A DNA stretch of 64,000 bases from Synechococcus sp. MU1642 (GTDB lineage Bacteria > Cyanobacteriota > Cyanobacteriia > PCC-6307 > Cyanobiaceae). The stretch lies in assembly GCF_020514115.1 (NCBI RefSeq), contig NZ_VTKZ01000001.1:1-64000 (forward strand), in the 5' to 3' direction. Positions within the stretch are counted from its first letter, which is position 1, and every line of letters begins with the position of its first letter. Under the pieces are notes generated by a model. The model had not been told where the DNA came from. It saw only the letters and a list, made by a program, of their open reading frames with translations, and made no database searches. Positions 1 through 11,272 of the stretch are shown here, piece after piece. The translations under genes were made by a program, and so were the position numbers.

Positions 1-1004
1 CCCCAGCTGCAGTCCAGGCCCCAGCCCCGACCTCTGCGCCGACTCCGGCTCCTGTCGCCGCCCCAGCACCGTCGGCACCGGTGGTGGACAATGGCCGCAT
101 CGTGGCGACCCCTAGGGCCAAAAAGCTGGCCTCCCAGATGGGAGTTGACTTGGCCACGGTGCGTGGAAGTGGCCCCCATGGCCGGATTCAGGCAGAGGAC
201 GTTGAGCAAGCCTCCGGGCAGCCCATCTCCGTGCCCCGGGTGGCGGAAGGAACAGCCCCCGCGGCTTCTGCGGTAGGCGCAGCAGCAGCAGCAGCCCCAG
301 CCACTCCGGCTGGCAACAGCTTCGGGCGGCCCGGCGAGACCGTGGCCTTCAACACCCTGCAGGGTGCGGTGAACAAAAACATGGAGGCGAGCCTGGCGGT
401 TCCCTGCTTCCGCGTCGGCTACACCATCACCACCGACAAGCTGGATGCCTTCTACAAACAGGTGAAGCCCAAAGGCGTCACGATGACGGCGCTGCTTGCC
501 AAGGCTGTGGCCGTCACCCTGGCGCGTCACCCCCAGGTGAATGCCGCCACCACACCCGCTGGTATGACCTATCCGGCCGATGTGAATGTGGCTGTCGCGG
601 TGGCGATGGAAGACGGTGGCTTGATTACGCCGGTGCTACGCAATGCCGACCGCACCGATCTCTATGAGATGTCGCGTCAGTGGGGTGATCTGGTCAAGCG
701 CTCTCGTAGCAAGCAGCTGCAGCCGGAGGAGTACTCCACGGGCACCTTCACCCTCTCCAACCTCGGCATGTTCGGTGTTGATCGCTTCGATGCGATCCTC
801 CCCCCAGGCACCGGGGCCATCCTTGCCGTCGCCGCATCACGCCCAACAGTGGTGGCGAACAAGGACGGGTCCATCGCCGTCAAGCGTCAGATGCAGGTCA
901 ATCTGACGGCGGATCACCGGGTGATTTACGGCGCAGACGGCGCAGCATTCCTGAAGGATCTCGCTGCGCTGATCGAGAGCCGTCCCGAAAGCCTGGCGCT
1001 CTGA
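1..1004 (+). CDS. pdhC: Dihydrolipoamide acetyltransferase (E2) of pyruvate dehydrogenase, 5'-truncated by the window edge
   Basis: E2 transfers acetyl groups from lipoyl-lysine to CoA in the pyruvate dehydrogenase complex, supplying acetyl-CoA. The reading frame is already open at base 3 and begins with a Pro/Ala-rich flexible linker, so the lipoyl domain and the start codon lie upstream of the window. Next come the E3-binding domain (about bases 100-225, with RIVATPRAKKLA and GRIQAEDV) and the catalytic acyltransferase domain. The catalytic histidine is in the DHRVIYGADG motif near bases 912-941. An internal ATG at 81 would remove the linker and should not be taken as the start. queA follows after 12 bases, so the two may be cotranscribed. 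The E2 identity is firm. That it belongs to pyruvate rather than oxoglutarate dehydrogenase is inferred from the long Ala/Pro linker and cyanobacterial biology. Confidence 0.93.
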   Translation, partial: PAAVQAPAPTSAPTPAPVAAPAPSAPVVDNGRIVATPRAKKLASQMGVDLATVRGSGPHGRIQAEDVEQASGQPISVPRVAEGTAPAASAVGAAAAAAPATPAGNSFGRPGETVAFNTLQGAVNKNMEASLAVPCFRVGYTITTDKLDAFYKQVKPKGVTMTALLAKAVAVTLARHPQVNAATTPAGMTYPADVNVAVAVAMEDGGLITPVLRNADRTDLYEMSRQWGDLVKRSRSKQLQPEEYSTGTFTLSNLGMFGVDRFDAILPPGTGAILAVAASRPTVVANKDGSIAVKRQMQVNLTADHRVIYGADGAAFLKDLAALIESRPESLAL

Positions 1005-1016
1005 TCGGTCGCTCGC

Positions 1017-2117
1017 GTGCCTGACCCCAGGGACCTTCAACTCAGCAGCTACGACTACCCTCTGCCGTCCGAGCGCATCGCCCAGGCTCCGGTCGAGCCC
1101 CGGCACAGCGCTCGGTTGTTGATGGTTCCGCCCCAGGGGGAGCCATCACCGGAAGCAGCTCACGGCCAGGTGTGGGATCTGATGAAGCAGCTGCAGCCCG
1201 GTGATCTGCTGGTGGTGAACGACACCCGAGTGCTGAAGGCCCGTCTGGCGGTGCGCCGTTCCGGGGGAGGGCTGTCCGAGTTACTGGTGCTGGAGCCACG
1301 GGGTGAGGGTCGCTGGCTGTGTCTGGCCCGCCCTGCCAAGCGCATGCGGCCCGGCGATAACCTCACGATTGATGGCACCTCGATCAGCTTGAAGGTGCTC
1401 GCGGAAGATCCCGCCAGTGGTGGAAGGGTGGTGCAGTTTCCCAGTGATTGCAGGGATGCCGAAACCATTGAGGGCCTGCTCAATGACGTGGGCGAAGTGC
1501 CTTTACCGCCCTATATCGAACGGCACGATCCCAGCGACAGTCAGCGTTATCAGACCCGCTATGCCGATCGCCCCGGTGCGGTGGCTGCCCCGACGGCGGG
1601 GTTGCACTTCAGCGATGAATTACTGGCGGGCTTGCAGCAGAAAGGAGTGGAGCTGGCCCGGATCACCCTGCATGTGGGCCTCGGTACCTTTCGCCCTGTT
1701 GAAACGGAGGACCTTACCGCCTTGGAGTTGCACAGTGAATGGGTCGATGTCAGCCCCGCTGTGGTGAAGGCGGTGCAGGCTTGCCGAGGCCGTGTGATTG
1801 CGGTGGGCACCACCAGTGTTCGAGCTCTGGAGGGAGCCGCTCACGCGCATGGCGGTGTTCTTAAGCCCTACACAGGGCCGGTGGATCTGGTGATTCAGCC
1901 GGGTTATCAGTTCAAGGTGACTCAAGCCTTGCTCACCAACTTTCATCTGCCCAAAAGCTCCCTGCTGCTGTTGGTCAGTGCCCTGATCGGCCGGGAAACT
2001 CTGCTGAAGCTGTATGCCGAAGCGATCGAGAGGAGCTACCGCTTTTTCTCCTATGGCGATGCCATGTGGATTGATGCGGCGGCGGTTCAGCCCCAGGCCC
2101 GCCCACCGGCACGTTGA
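1017..2117 (+). CDS. queA: S-adenosylmethionine:tRNA ribosyltransferase-isomerase QueA
   Basis: QueA moves the ribosyl part of SAM onto preQ1 at the tRNA wobble position to make epoxyqueuosine. The 366-residue product has the normal QueA length and typical family blocks: [12 protein letters not shown] near the N-terminus, [16 protein letters not shown] around residue 62, PLPPYI around residue 160, AAPTAGLHF around residue 190, and [17 protein letters not shown] near the C-terminus. The start is a GTG, 12 bases after the upstream E2 stop. A short spacer follows the gene, then a hairpin that works mainly for the opposite strand. Confidence 0.95.
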   Translation: MPDPRDLQLSSYDYPLPSERIAQAPVEPRHSARLLMVPPQGEPSPEAAHGQVWDLMKQLQPGDLLVVNDTRVLKARLAVRRSGGGLSELLVLEPRGEGRWLCLARPAKRMRPGDNLTIDGTSISLKVLAEDPASGGRVVQFPSDCRDAETIEGLLNDVGEVPLPPYIERHDPSDSQRYQTRYADRPGAVAAPTAGLHFSDELLAGLQQKGVELARITLHVGLGTFRPVETEDLTALELHSEWVDVSPAVVKAVQACRGRVIAVGTTSVRALEGAAHAHGGVLKPYTGPVDLVIQPGYQFKVTQALLTNFHLPKSSLLLLVSALIGRETLLKLYAEAIERSYRFFSYGDAMWIDAAAVQPQARPPAR

Positions 2118-2137
2118 GGCCTTAATGGTGATGCCAT

Positions 2138-2164
2138 AAAAAAAGCCCCGTCAAGGACGGGGCT
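2138..2164 (-). terminator. Rho-independent terminator of cysK
   Basis: A perfect 9-bp stem (AGCCCCGTC with GACGGGGCT, loop AAG) is followed on the minus strand by a run of seven T. The T run lies downstream of the minus-strand gene cysK, which ends at 2188. On the plus strand the hairpin has no T tract, so it would serve queA poorly. Confidence 0.85.
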
Positions 2165-2187
2165 CCAGATCTGCCTGCTGGAAACGA

Positions 2188-3174
<987 letters not shown>

Positions 3175-3216
3175 GGAGCTGATGTAGAGGGGCCCGAAGT
3201 AAACAAACTAATGATC

Positions 3217-3251
3217 AAAAGCCTCTCCTCATCCGGTTGTTAAGGGCTTTT
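3217..3251 (-). terminator. Possible weak terminator after the downstream cystathionine synthase-type gene
   Basis: A 7-bp inverted repeat (AAAAGCC with GGCTTTT) has a loop of about 21 bases. On the minus strand it lies 20 bases past the stop of the 484-codon gene and ends in TTTT. The loop is long for a canonical terminator, so this is only a candidate. Confidence 0.35.
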
Positions 3252-3270
3252 TCAGAGTCTTACCGGTCTC

Positions 3271-4725
3271 TCAGTCAGCAAACGCTTGCTTAAACCGCAT
3301 CCATAGCGCGTCGGGGTCTTCCAGACCCACCGAAACTCGCAGCAGATGAGCCGGCACTCCGCACTGTTCTGCCCAGCTCAGTTCGTCGTAGTGGGCCAAC
3401 TGGGTGTACGGGCACACCAGGCTGAAATCGGTGCCAAGACTGGGCCCTTTGCTGATCCGAAGCACGTCGTAAACCCGCTTGGACTGCTCTTGGCCACCCT
3501 TCAGTTCAAAGGAGAGCAGGCAGCCATGGCCAGCTCCTCTTCGCATCAAAGCGCGGAAGTTGGGGCAGCTTTTCGGATGCAGCACCCGTCGCACGTCTGG
3601 GTGGGCCTCGAGCCGTTCCGCCAGCACCAGAGCGTTGGCATCTAGTTGTGGCACCCGCTGGATCACATCCCGGCTGGCAATCTCCAGGGCGATGGCATCG
3701 GCATCGCTTAGCGGGGTGATGCTGGGAACCGCCTTCAGCAGGGAGGCCGCCCAGGGCGACTGCGGACTCACCAGAACACTGCCGGCCATCACATCACCGC
3801 GGCCCGCGAAGCTCTTGGTGAGTGAGGTGAAGATCAGATCGGCATAGGGCACGGCATTGAGGTTGATGCCGGTGCCGATCGTGTCATCGGCAATCACCGG
3901 AATGCCGCGGTTGCGGGCCAAGGCCGAGACGCCTGGCAGGTCCATGCAGCGCAGCAGCGGATTGCTCGGCAGCTCCACGATCACCGCCGCCGGCTGGAGC
4001 CGATCCAGCGCCGCTTCCACCTCGGTGAGGGTCTGCGGTTGCAACAGCTCGCCACCGTGAAACACCACGCGCGGCTGCTTCAGCACATCCACGTAGGGAA
4101 AGCCCAGCTGCAGCGTGGGACGACTCGGCCGCAGCGTTTGGATGGCGCTGAGCGCTGCATGCAGGCCGGCCATTCCCGCCGGATGCAGGCTGATCTGTTG
4201 GGCATCGACGCCATGGATGCCAGCCAGGCGCTCTCGAATAACCCCGCGGGCCGCTTCGCCGGATTCACTGCTGGGGGCCGCCTCTTTCCCCAAGGCGATG
4301 GCTGCCTGGCGGGAGGAGAGCCCCAGGCCGGTGTGCTGCCAGAACGCTTTGGCATGGGGGCTGGCCGCTGCATCGCTGCGCAGGCAGGACACGCCTGCAA
4401 TGACGATCAACTCGCAGTGGCCGTCCGGTGCCTTGCGTTGGCAGTGGGCCAGGGCTGCCAGGGCAGCGGCTTCGGTTGGGTAGGGCCAGACAGTGGTGCT
4501 TGCAAGCTCCGATGGCTGAACCAGTTCTCGGATCAGCGGATGCAGGCCGAAGCGGGGATAGATCGTCTGCAGGGCATCGCGGCAGGCCGGATCCTTTTCC
4601 TCGTAGGCGATCACATCGCGCCAGCGCGGCAGCGCTACAGACACCGCATGGGGGGAGTCGGGCAGGGGACGGCCGAGATCAGAGCCCTGCCAGGCCGGAT
4701 CGCTCAGCAGATTGCGGGGACTCAC
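3271..4725 (-). CDS. Cystathionine gamma-synthase-like PLP enzyme, long (fungal Str2/Met-7-like) type
   Basis: The 484-residue protein is a member of the Cys/Met-metabolism PLP family, about 100 residues longer than ordinary MetB. The PLP lysine is K304 in TSLTKSFAG, replacing the common STTKYxxGH. ELPSNPLL (251-258) and ADDTIGTG (279-286) match the fold. The N-terminal blocks PHAVSVALPRW (25-35), YEEKDP (41-46) and YPRFGLHP (56-63) resemble, from memory, the start of fungal cystathionine gamma-synthases. Its ATG overlaps the stop of the upstream canonical metB by four bases (ATGA), so the two are almost certainly cotranscribed and translationally coupled. It probably acts in transsulfuration, with O-acylhomoserine plus cysteine as the likely reaction, but the substrate is not proven by sequence. 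Confidence 0.75.
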   Translation of the reverse strand: MSPRNLLSDPAWQGSDLGRPLPDSPHAVSVALPRWRDVIAYEEKDPACRDALQTIYPRFGLHPLIRELVQPSELASTTVWPYPTEAAALAALAHCQRKAPDGHCELIVIAGVSCLRSDAAASPHAKAFWQHTGLGLSSRQAAIALGKEAAPSSESGEAARGVIRERLAGIHGVDAQQISLHPAGMAGLHAALSAIQTLRPSRPTLQLGFPYVDVLKQPRVVFHGGELLQPQTLTEVEAALDRLQPAAVIVELPSNPLLRCMDLPGVSALARNRGIPVIADDTIGTGINLNAVPYADLIFTSLTKSFAGRGDVMAGSVLVSPQSPWAASLLKAVPSITPLSDADAIALEIASRDVIQRVPQLDANALVLAERLEAHPDVRRVLHPKSCPNFRALMRRGAGHGCLLSFELKGGQEQSKRVYDVLRISKGPSLGTDFSLVCPYTQLAHYDELSWAEQCGVPAHLLRVSVGLEDPDALWMRFKQAFAD

Positions 4726-5864
4726 GCCAGAAGCTCCAGGGCCTGGTCAAGATCGGCCTGCAGATCGGCGAGGTCTTCGCAGCCCATCGAGAAGCGCACC
4801 AGGCCGTCGTCAATGCCCAGCTTGGCTTTTACCTCGGCTGACACCGCGGCGTGGGTCATGGTGGCGGGGTGGCAGATCAGGCTTTCGATGCCACCCAGGC
4901 TTTCAGCCATGGTGAACCAGCGCAATTGTTTGCAGAGGGCATAGGTCTGCTCCTGGCTGGCGTTGAAGCTCACCGTCACGATCGCTCCACCGGCGCGCAT
5001 TTGACGGGTCGCCACCTGATGCTGCGGGTGATCACTGCGGTGCGGATAACGCACCCAGTTCACTTTGGCGTGCCCCGCCAGTTGATCGGCCAGGGCCGCG
5101 GCATTGGCCATCTGCTGTTTGAGCCGCAGCGGCAGGGTCTTGATGCCTCGCGTGATCAGCCAGCAATCAAAGGGTGAGGGCTGCAGTCCCAGGGCCTTCT
5201 GGGAGAACACCATCTTCTTGTGCCACTCGGGATCGTTGGTGCACACGGCTCCACCGAGGGCATCGGAGTGGCCGTTGATGTATTTGGTCGTGCTGGTGAG
5301 CGAGAGGGTGGCGCCCAGATCCAGGGGGCGCTGCACCAGGGCGGTGGCGAAGGTGTTGTCGACCACCACGGGGATGCCGAGGGCTTGGGTGAGGGCGCAG
5401 ACCGCCTCCAGGTCGATCACCTTAAGCAGTGGGTTGGTGGGGCTCTCAAGCCACACCATCGCTGGCTTCTGGGCTTGGATCTGCTCCAGTGCGGCCGGCT
5501 GGGTGAAGTCCACCCAAGCGGTTTTCAATCCGAATTTGGCGAACACCTGCTCGAACAGACGCACGGTGCAGCCGTAGAGGTTCTCTTCGCAGAGCACCAG
5601 ATCGCCCTGTTTCAGTTGGGAGACCACAGCGGTGATGGCGCTGACGCCGGAGGCAAACACGGTGGCGTGGTCGCAGCCTTCAACCGAGGCGAGTACCCCA
5701 TCCAGGATGCGGAAGTTGGGGTTGCCGGAGCGGGTGTAGTCGAACCCGCCAGCGTTGCCATGGGCAAAGGTGCTGGTGGGGAAGATCGGCGGCATCACCG
5801 TGCCGGTGTCTCCCGCAAAACTGTCGCCGTGGTGGATCACCCGGGTGTTCAGACCTGTGTTCAC
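4722..5864 (-). CDS. metB: Cystathionine gamma-synthase / gamma-lyase family PLP enzyme
   Basis: The 380-residue protein has the usual family length. YTRSGNPN (43-50), FASGVSAI (70-77), ESPTNPLL (140-147), VVVDNTFAT (167-175) and the PLP lysine K194 in STTKYINGHSD are all intact. The family makes or cleaves cystathionine in methionine and cysteine interconversion; synthase and lyase cannot be separated by eye. The gene starts just past the psbC terminator and is followed, with a four-base overlap, by the long paralog. An enzyme pair of the same fold in one operon suggests two steps of transsulfuration, or two different partners. Confidence 0.85.
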   Translation of the reverse strand: MNTGLNTRVIHHGDSFAGDTGTVMPPIFPTSTFAHGNAGGFDYTRSGNPNFRILDGVLASVEGCDHATVFASGVSAITAVVSQLKQGDLVLCEENLYGCTVRLFEQVFAKFGLKTAWVDFTQPAALEQIQAQKPAMVWLESPTNPLLKVIDLEAVCALTQALGIPVVVDNTFATALVQRPLDLGATLSLTSTTKYINGHSDALGGAVCTNDPEWHKKMVFSQKALGLQPSPFDCWLITRGIKTLPLRLKQQMANAAALADQLAGHAKVNWVRYPHRSDHPQHQVATRQMRAGGAIVTVSFNASQEQTYALCKQLRWFTMAESLGGIESLICHPATMTHAAVSAEVKAKLGIDDGLVRFSMGCEDLADLQADLDQALELLA

Positions 5865-5915
5865 GGACGATCCATCGATTCGGACAGGCTAAGAAATCGC
5901 CTCTTCCATCCCAAT

Positions 5916-5943
5916 AAAAAACCCCCGCCGTATGGCGGGGGTT
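5916..5943 (-). terminator. Rho-independent terminator of psbD-psbC
   Basis: A 10-bp perfect stem (AACCCCCGCC with GGCGGGGGTT, loop GTAT) is followed on the minus strand by TTTTTT. It lies 31 bases beyond the psbC stop and separates the photosystem II operon from the metB genes. Confidence 0.9.
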
Positions 5944-5973
5944 GATGACGATCGCTTGGATTGAACCTCAGGA

Positions 5974-7362
5974 TCAGTCGAGGTCGGGCATGCCGAGCAC
6001 AGGCTCAGCCTTGCGGTCGATGCCTTTCTCGAAACCAGCAGCAGCAGCGCGAGCGCGGCCGGCGTGCCAGAGGTGACCAACCAGGAAGAAGAAGGCAAGC
6101 ACAAACTGCGTTGCACCCAGCCACTGGCGAAGGTTCACGTAGTTCACCGAGTTGGGCTCGGTGATGATGCCGCCCACAGAGTTGATCGAGGCGTTGGGAG
6201 CGTGGGTCATGTACTCAGCCGCACGGCGCACTTGCCAGGGCTGAATGTCGTTCTGCAGCTTGTCGAGGCTGAGACCGTTGGGGCCACGCAGGGGCTCCAG
6301 CCAGGGACCACGGAAGTCCCAGAAGCGCATGGTTTCACCGCCAAAGATGATTTCACCGGTGGGTGAACGCATCAGGTACTTACCAAGGCCGGTGGGGCCC
6401 ATGGCGGAACCGATGTTGGCGCCGAGGCGCTGGTCACGCACCAGGAAGGTGAAGCTCTGAGCCTGGGATGCCTCAGCGTTGGTGGGGCCCCAGAACTCGG
6501 AGGGATAGGCGGTGTTGTTGAACCAGATGTAGGCCGAAGCGATGAAACTCATGAAGCTCAGAGCGCCAAGGCTGTAGCTCAGGTAGGCCTCACCGTTCCA
6601 GATGAAGGCGCGACGCACCCAGCCGAAGGGCTTGGTGATGGCGTGCCAGATGCCACCGAAAATAAGGGTCAGACCCAGCCAGATGTGGCCACCGATGATG
6701 TCCTCCATGGAGTTCACACCGATGATCCAACCCTCGCCACCGAAGGGAGCGCGGAACAGGTAGCCGAAGATCACACCCGGATCGAGGGTCGGGTTGGTGA
6801 TCATGCGGACGTCACCGCCACCGGGGGCCCAAGTGTCGTAGACGCCGCCGAAGAACATGGCCTTAAAGACCAGAAGCAGGCAGCCGACGCCCAGAAGAAT
6901 CAGGTGATAACCAATGATGTTGGTCATCTGATTCTTGTCACGCCAGTCCTGAGAGAAGAAGGAGGAATAATTCTCCAAAATCTCAGGACCACGCAGGGCG
7001 TGATAGAGGCCGCCGAGGCCGAGCACGGCGGAACTGATCAGGTGCAGAACACCGACCACGAAGAACGGGAAGAGATCAGTGACCTCACCGCCGGGGCCCA
7101 CGCCGTAGCCAAGGGTGGCGACGTGGGGCATGCAGATGAAGCCCTGCTCATACATGGGCTTGTCGAAGGTGAAGTGGCTCACCTCGAACAGCATCATTGC
7201 GCCGGCCCAGAACACCATCAGACCAGCGTGGGCCACGTGGGCACCAAGCAGACGGCCGGACAGGTTGATCAGACGGGCGTTGCCAGACCACCAGGCATAC
7301 CCGGTGGAGGAGAGGTCTTTGCCGCCAGTGGCGCCAAGACCGGGATTAGAGAGCGTTACCAC
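5974..7362 (-). CDS. psbC: Photosystem II CP43 chlorophyll-binding core antenna protein
   Basis: CP43 is the inner antenna that binds chlorophyll a, passes energy to the PSII reaction centre and contributes to the oxygen-evolving site. The start chosen is a GTG at 7362 (GTG GTA ACG), giving 462 residues beginning MVTLSNPGL. The longest ORF reaches 7440 but lies inside psbD. An SD-like GAAGAGG sits about ten bases before the GTG. This start overlaps the end of psbD by 17 bases, as is usual for psbDC in cyanobacteria and plastids. Typical features include the membrane segment [20 protein letters not shown], the large lumenal loop, and the C-terminal [14 protein letters not shown]. Confidence 0.97.
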   Translation of the reverse strand: MVTLSNPGLGATGGKDLSSTGYAWWSGNARLINLSGRLLGAHVAHAGLMVFWAGAMMLFEVSHFTFDKPMYEQGFICMPHVATLGYGVGPGGEVTDLFPFFVVGVLHLISSAVLGLGGLYHALRGPEILENYSSFFSQDWRDKNQMTNIIGYHLILLGVGCLLLVFKAMFFGGVYDTWAPGGGDVRMITNPTLDPGVIFGYLFRAPFGGEGWIIGVNSMEDIIGGHIWLGLTLIFGGIWHAITKPFGWVRRAFIWNGEAYLSYSLGALSFMSFIASAYIWFNNTAYPSEFWGPTNAEASQAQSFTFLVRDQRLGANIGSAMGPTGLGKYLMRSPTGEIIFGGETMRFWDFRGPWLEPLRGPNGLSLDKLQNDIQPWQVRRAAEYMTHAPNASINSVGGIITEPNSVNYVNLRQWLGATQFVLAFFFLVGHLWHAGRARAAAAGFEKGIDRKAEPVLGMPDLD

Positions 7363-8401
7363 GGGGCAGAACCTCTTCAGGGAAGACGAAGTTTTCGTGC
7401 GGCTGGTCAGCCGGTGCCATCCAGGCACGCAGACCTTCATTCAGAAGGATGTTCTTGGTGTAGAAGGTCTCAAATTCGGGATCTTCTGCAGCGCGGATTT
7501 CCTGTGACACGAAGTCATAGGCGCGCAGGTTGAGGGCCAGGCCGATGATGCCGATGGAGCTGGTCCACAGGCCCATCACAGGCACAAACAGCATGAAGAA
7601 GTGCAGCCAGCGCTTGTTGGAGAAGGCGATACCGAAGATCTGACTCCAGAAGCGGTTGGCGGTGACCATGGAATAGGTCTCTTCTTCCTGAGTGGGCTCG
7701 AACGCCTTGAAGGTATTGGCCTGCTCACCGTCCTCAAACAGGGTGTTTTCCACGGTGGCGCCGTGAATGGCGCAGAGCAGTGCACCGCCGAGGATGCCGG
7801 CAACGCCCATCATGTGGAAGGGGTTCAGGGTCCAGTTGTGGAAGCCCTGGAGGAAGAGAAGGAAGCGGAAAATCGCAGCCACACCGAAGGAGGGTGCGAA
7901 GAACCAGCTGCTCTGGCCGAGGGGGTACATCAGGAAGACGCTGACGAACACCGCGATAGGGCCGGAGAAGGCGATGGCGTTGTAGGGGCGGATGCCGACT
8001 AGACGAGCGATCTCGAACTGACGAAGCATGAAGCCGATCAGTGCGAAGGCGCCGTGCAGGGCCACGAAGGCCCAGAGGCCGCCGAGCTGACACCAGCGAA
8101 CGAAGTCGCCCTGGGCTTCAGGGCCCCAGAGCAGCAGCAAGCTGTGGCCCATCGCATCAGCGGGGGTAGACACAGCAGCGGTGAGGAAGTTGCAACCTTC
8201 CAGGTACGAGGAGGCAATGCCGTGGGTGTACCAAGAGGTGACAAAGGTGGTGCCTGTCAGCCAGCCACCGATGGCCAGATAGGCCGTTGGGAGAAGAAGG
8301 ATGCCGGACCAGCCGACAAAAACGAAGCGGTCGCGCTTGAGCCAGTCATCGAGGACGTCAAACCATCCCCGCTGTGGCGCGCGTCCTACAGCGATCGTCA
8401 T
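7346..8401 (-). CDS. psbD: Photosystem II reaction centre D2 protein
   Basis: D2 pairs with D1 to form the PSII reaction centre and binds P680, pheophytin and plastoquinone QA. The ORF opens upstream at 8464, but the family start [15 protein letters not shown] corresponds to ATG 8401, giving 351 residues. The five transmembrane helices and the invariant blocks [35 protein letters not shown] and [16 protein letters not shown] are intact. The gene is first in an operon with psbC. A small stem-loop lies 14-27 bases upstream of the ATG; no strong Shine-Dalgarno sequence is visible. Confidence 0.97.
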   Translation of the reverse strand: MTIAVGRAPQRGWFDVLDDWLKRDRFVFVGWSGILLLPTAYLAIGGWLTGTTFVTSWYTHGIASSYLEGCNFLTAAVSTPADAMGHSLLLLWGPEAQGDFVRWCQLGGLWAFVALHGAFALIGFMLRQFEIARLVGIRPYNAIAFSGPIAVFVSVFLMYPLGQSSWFFAPSFGVAAIFRFLLFLQGFHNWTLNPFHMMGVAGILGGALLCAIHGATVENTLFEDGEQANTFKAFEPTQEEETYSMVTANRFWSQIFGIAFSNKRWLHFFMLFVPVMGLWTSSIGIIGLALNLRAYDFVSQEIRAAEDPEFETFYTKNILLNEGLRAWMAPADQPHENFVFPEEVLPRGNAL

Positions 8402-8414
8402 GAGAAGTGAACGG

Positions 8415-8428
8415 TGCGGAAAGCCGCA
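8415..8428 (-). promoter_or_regulatory. Small stem-loop in the psbD 5' leader
   Basis: On the minus strand TGCGG and CCGCA flank the loop CTTT, 14 bases upstream of the psbD ATG. This is a perfect 5-bp stem. psbD mRNAs often have structured leaders, but a regulatory role here is only a suggestion. Confidence 0.3.
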
Positions 8429-8490
8429 GGCTGTGGGATACGCCGCGACCTTAACAATCTTCACTCGACCTGCGGGGCTGATTTGCGTGA

Positions 8491-9126
<636 letters not shown>

Positions 9127-9130
9127 TCCG

Positions 9131-9802
9131 ATGCGTCGTCTTCGTTCCTGGACTTTGCTGCTGCTCATCCCGTTGTTGGTGAGTTGCAGCCCATCCCCGC
9201 GCGCTTCGGTGGTGACGGGTTGTGCCGATGCTCAGGCGGCCTGCCTGCAGGGGCTGGCCACCGTCACCATGCAGACGAGCCAGGGCGAGTTCACAATTGA
9301 AGTGAACGGCGATGCCGCTCCCCTCACCTCCGGCAATTTCATTGATCTGGTGCGGCGCGGCACCTATGACGGAACGATGTTCCACCGCGTTGTTCGCGAG
9401 CCCGTCCCCTTCGTGGTGCAGGGGGGCGATCCACAATCCAGTGATAGATCGGTTCCCCTGGGGCAGCTCGGCACTGGCAGCTTTGTGGATCCAGATAACG
9501 GTCAGGCGCGGATGATCCCGCTTGAGATCAAGTTCCGATCCGAGCCGCAGCCCCGTTACAGCAGGGTCAGCACCAACCCTGCCGAACTTGATGGTCTGGA
9601 GTTGCCCCATGAGCGTGGGGCGGTGGCAATGGCCCGCTCCCAGGCTCCTGACTCGGCCAGCGCTCAGTTCTATGTGGCATTGCGTCCCTTGCCGGAACTC
9701 GACGGTCGTTACGCCGTCTTCGGACGTGTCGTGGATGGCATGGAAGTGGTGGATGCGATCCGGCAAGGGGATCGCATTACCGGTGCTGCATTAAATCAGT
9801 GA
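9131..9802 (+). CDS. Cyclophilin-type peptidyl-prolyl cis-trans isomerase, predicted lipoprotein
   Basis: The 223-residue protein starts at ATG 9131, four bases after ycf4; the longer ORF from 9041 overlaps ycf4 and is not needed. MRRLRSW is followed by a hydrophobic stretch and a lipobox-like LLVSC, so lipidation at C19 and membrane anchoring outside the cytoplasm are likely. The cyclophilin domain follows, with GEFTIEV, GNFIDLV, MFHRVV, FVVQGGDP and SAQFYVAL. The family catalyses proline isomerisation and helps fold exported proteins. The tight spacing behind ycf4 suggests cotranscription. Confidence 0.9.
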   Translation: MRRLRSWTLLLLIPLLVSCSPSPRASVVTGCADAQAACLQGLATVTMQTSQGEFTIEVNGDAAPLTSGNFIDLVRRGTYDGTMFHRVVREPVPFVVQGGDPQSSDRSVPLGQLGTGSFVDPDNGQARMIPLEIKFRSEPQPRYSRVSTNPAELDGLELPHERGAVAMARSQAPDSASAQFYVALRPLPELDGRYAVFGRVVDGMEVVDAIRQGDRITGAALNQ

Positions 9803-9804
9803 AC

Positions 9805-10335
9805 TCAGGCCGGCACGCGGTTCTGGCTTGGAGACACTTTGAGCATTTCCGTGTTCACGCCTGAGGCTCGCTCAAGGGCTACCTTGCCGGTGCGGGCGAT
9901 TTCCAGGATGCCGAAGGGGGCCATCAACCGTTCAAGCGCCACCAGTTTTCCGGGATCCCCCACCACTTCCAGGGTCAGGGCTTCATCGGCCACGTCCACC
10001 ACCTTGGCCCTGAACACCTGAACGAGTTCGATCACTGCGCCCCGGGATGCTGCCGGTGCTGAAACTTTGAGCAGCATCAGTTCCCGCTCCACGGCCGGGC
10101 GCTGGGTCAGGTCGAGGACCTGAAGCACATTCACCAGCTTGTCCAGCTGTTTGGTCATCTGCTGGAGCGTCTGGTCATCGCCCTCCACCACCATGGTCAG
10201 GCGCGACTGCCCCTCGGCCTCTGCTGGGCCGACCGCCAGGCTGTCGATGTTGAAGCCGCGTCGGGCGAAGAGTCCTGCTATCCGGCTGAGTGCGCCGGAT
10301 TCGTCCTCAACCACCACCGAAAGGGTGTGTTTCAT
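9805..10335 (-). CDS. ilvH: Acetolactate synthase, regulatory small subunit
   Basis: The 176-residue protein has an N-terminal ACT domain ([26 protein letters not shown]) and a C-terminal regulatory domain. It binds valine and controls the large subunit IlvB in branched-chain amino acid synthesis. The large subunit is not in this window. Its ATG lies inside the 3' end of the upstream hydrolase gene (29-base overlap), so translation may be coupled. It converges on the cyclophilin gene with a two-base gap. Confidence 0.95.
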   Translation of the reverse strand: MKHTLSVVVEDESGALSRIAGLFARRGFNIDSLAVGPAEAEGQSRLTMVVEGDDQTLQQMTKQLDKLVNVLQVLDLTQRPAVERELMLLKVSAPAASRGAVIELVQVFRAKVVDVADEALTLEVVGDPGKLVALERLMAPFGILEIARTGKVALERASGVNTEMLKVSPSQNRVPA

Positions 10336-11272
10336 CGCCGCTGGTTGTCCCCTGCCGGTCTGGTCCTCCCAAGTTACGGTCCAGCCAGGGCAACAACACA
10401 GCCAGGAAGCGATCGGGCGCTTCGTCGTGGGGGCAGTGACCGCAGCGATCCAGCACCTTCAGCTCGAGTTCGGAGTAACTGGCGGCCACGGATTCGCCGA
10501 TAGCCAGGGGCACAAACCGATCCTGGCGGCCCCAGATCAGCAGCATGGGTGCCTGCAGTTGTTCGAGCAGTGCAGGGGCTGTAGCGCCACGTGGACGGTT
10601 GGCCATGCCCAGGCTCATGCCCCGCAGAGCCCGGGCGGCTGTAGGGCGCCGGGCAGGACGGGCGATCAGCTGCAGCAGCTCCGAGTCGGATTGGATCGAC
10701 TGCCAGTAGGCCCCCTGAAGCCCGGTTTTGAGTAAGCCAGTGCGTGCGATCAAGGGCACCACAAGCTCAAGCGGAAGCAAGTGCAGCACCAGTCCGATTA
10801 GGCGCCGCTGCCAACGCCGCCGCCAGGGAGCCCGTCGTTTCGGCAGCGGTTGAATCAGGGCAGGGTCCGGTAGGGGCGCGGCGACAACCGCCCGCACCTG
10901 GTTCGGTGCCAACACCGCGGCGGTGAGCGCTGTTAGGCCCCCTAGGGAATTGCCGATCACCACCGCTGGCCCCTGCACCACCTGATCGAGGAATGCGCAC
11001 ACCTGTAGTGCCCAGAGCCGGTTGTCCATCGGCCGCGCCGGCTGAGCGGATTGGCCGAATCCCAGCAGGTCCAGGCTGTAGACCCGCCAGCCCTGATCAG
11101 CCAGACGCGGCGCGCAGTGGCGCCAGTGTCCGCTGGCAGCGCCGAAACCGTGCAACAGCAGCAGGGCAGGGCCCGCTTCAGGGCCGCTGACCCGCCAGTG
11201 GCAGGGCCAGCCCCTCCACGGCCAGGTGCTCTGGACACCCCACTCGGCAGTCTGGACAGCAGCAGGTGGCAC
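10307..11272 (-). CDS. Alpha/beta-fold hydrolase
   Basis: The 321-residue protein has the alpha/beta hydrolase pattern: oxyanion region [14 protein letters not shown], nucleophile elbow GNSLGG (Ser), acid region [12 protein letters not shown] (Asp) and a histidine in [16 protein letters not shown]. It resembles the plant and cyanobacterial pheophytinase or haloperoxidase-like group, but the substrate is unknown. The start is GTG 11272, placing its 5' end 47 bases inside the divergent Trm1-type gene if that gene also uses its longest frame. Its 3' end overlaps ilvH by 29 bases. Confidence 0.85.
   Translation of the reverse strand: MPPAAVQTAEWGVQSTWPWRGWPCHWRVSGPEAGPALLLLHGFGAASGHWRHCAPRLADQGWRVYSLDLLGFGQSAQPARPMDNRLWALQVCAFLDQVVQGPAVVIGNSLGGLTALTAAVLAPNQVRAVVAAPLPDPALIQPLPKRRAPWRRRWQRRLIGLVLHLLPLELVVPLIARTGLLKTGLQGAYWQSIQSDSELLQLIARPARRPTAARALRGMSLGMANRPRGATAPALLEQLQAPMLLIWGRQDRFVPLAIGESVAASYSELELKVLDRCGHCPHDEAPDRFLAVLLPWLDRNLGGPDRQGTTSGDETHPFGGG

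Noticed and set aside
4039-4944. A 301-codon plus-strand frame
   Set aside because: Antisense to the two cystathionine gamma-synthase-type genes, Gly/Arg/Ala-rich and without motifs; a shadow of high-GC coding sequence.
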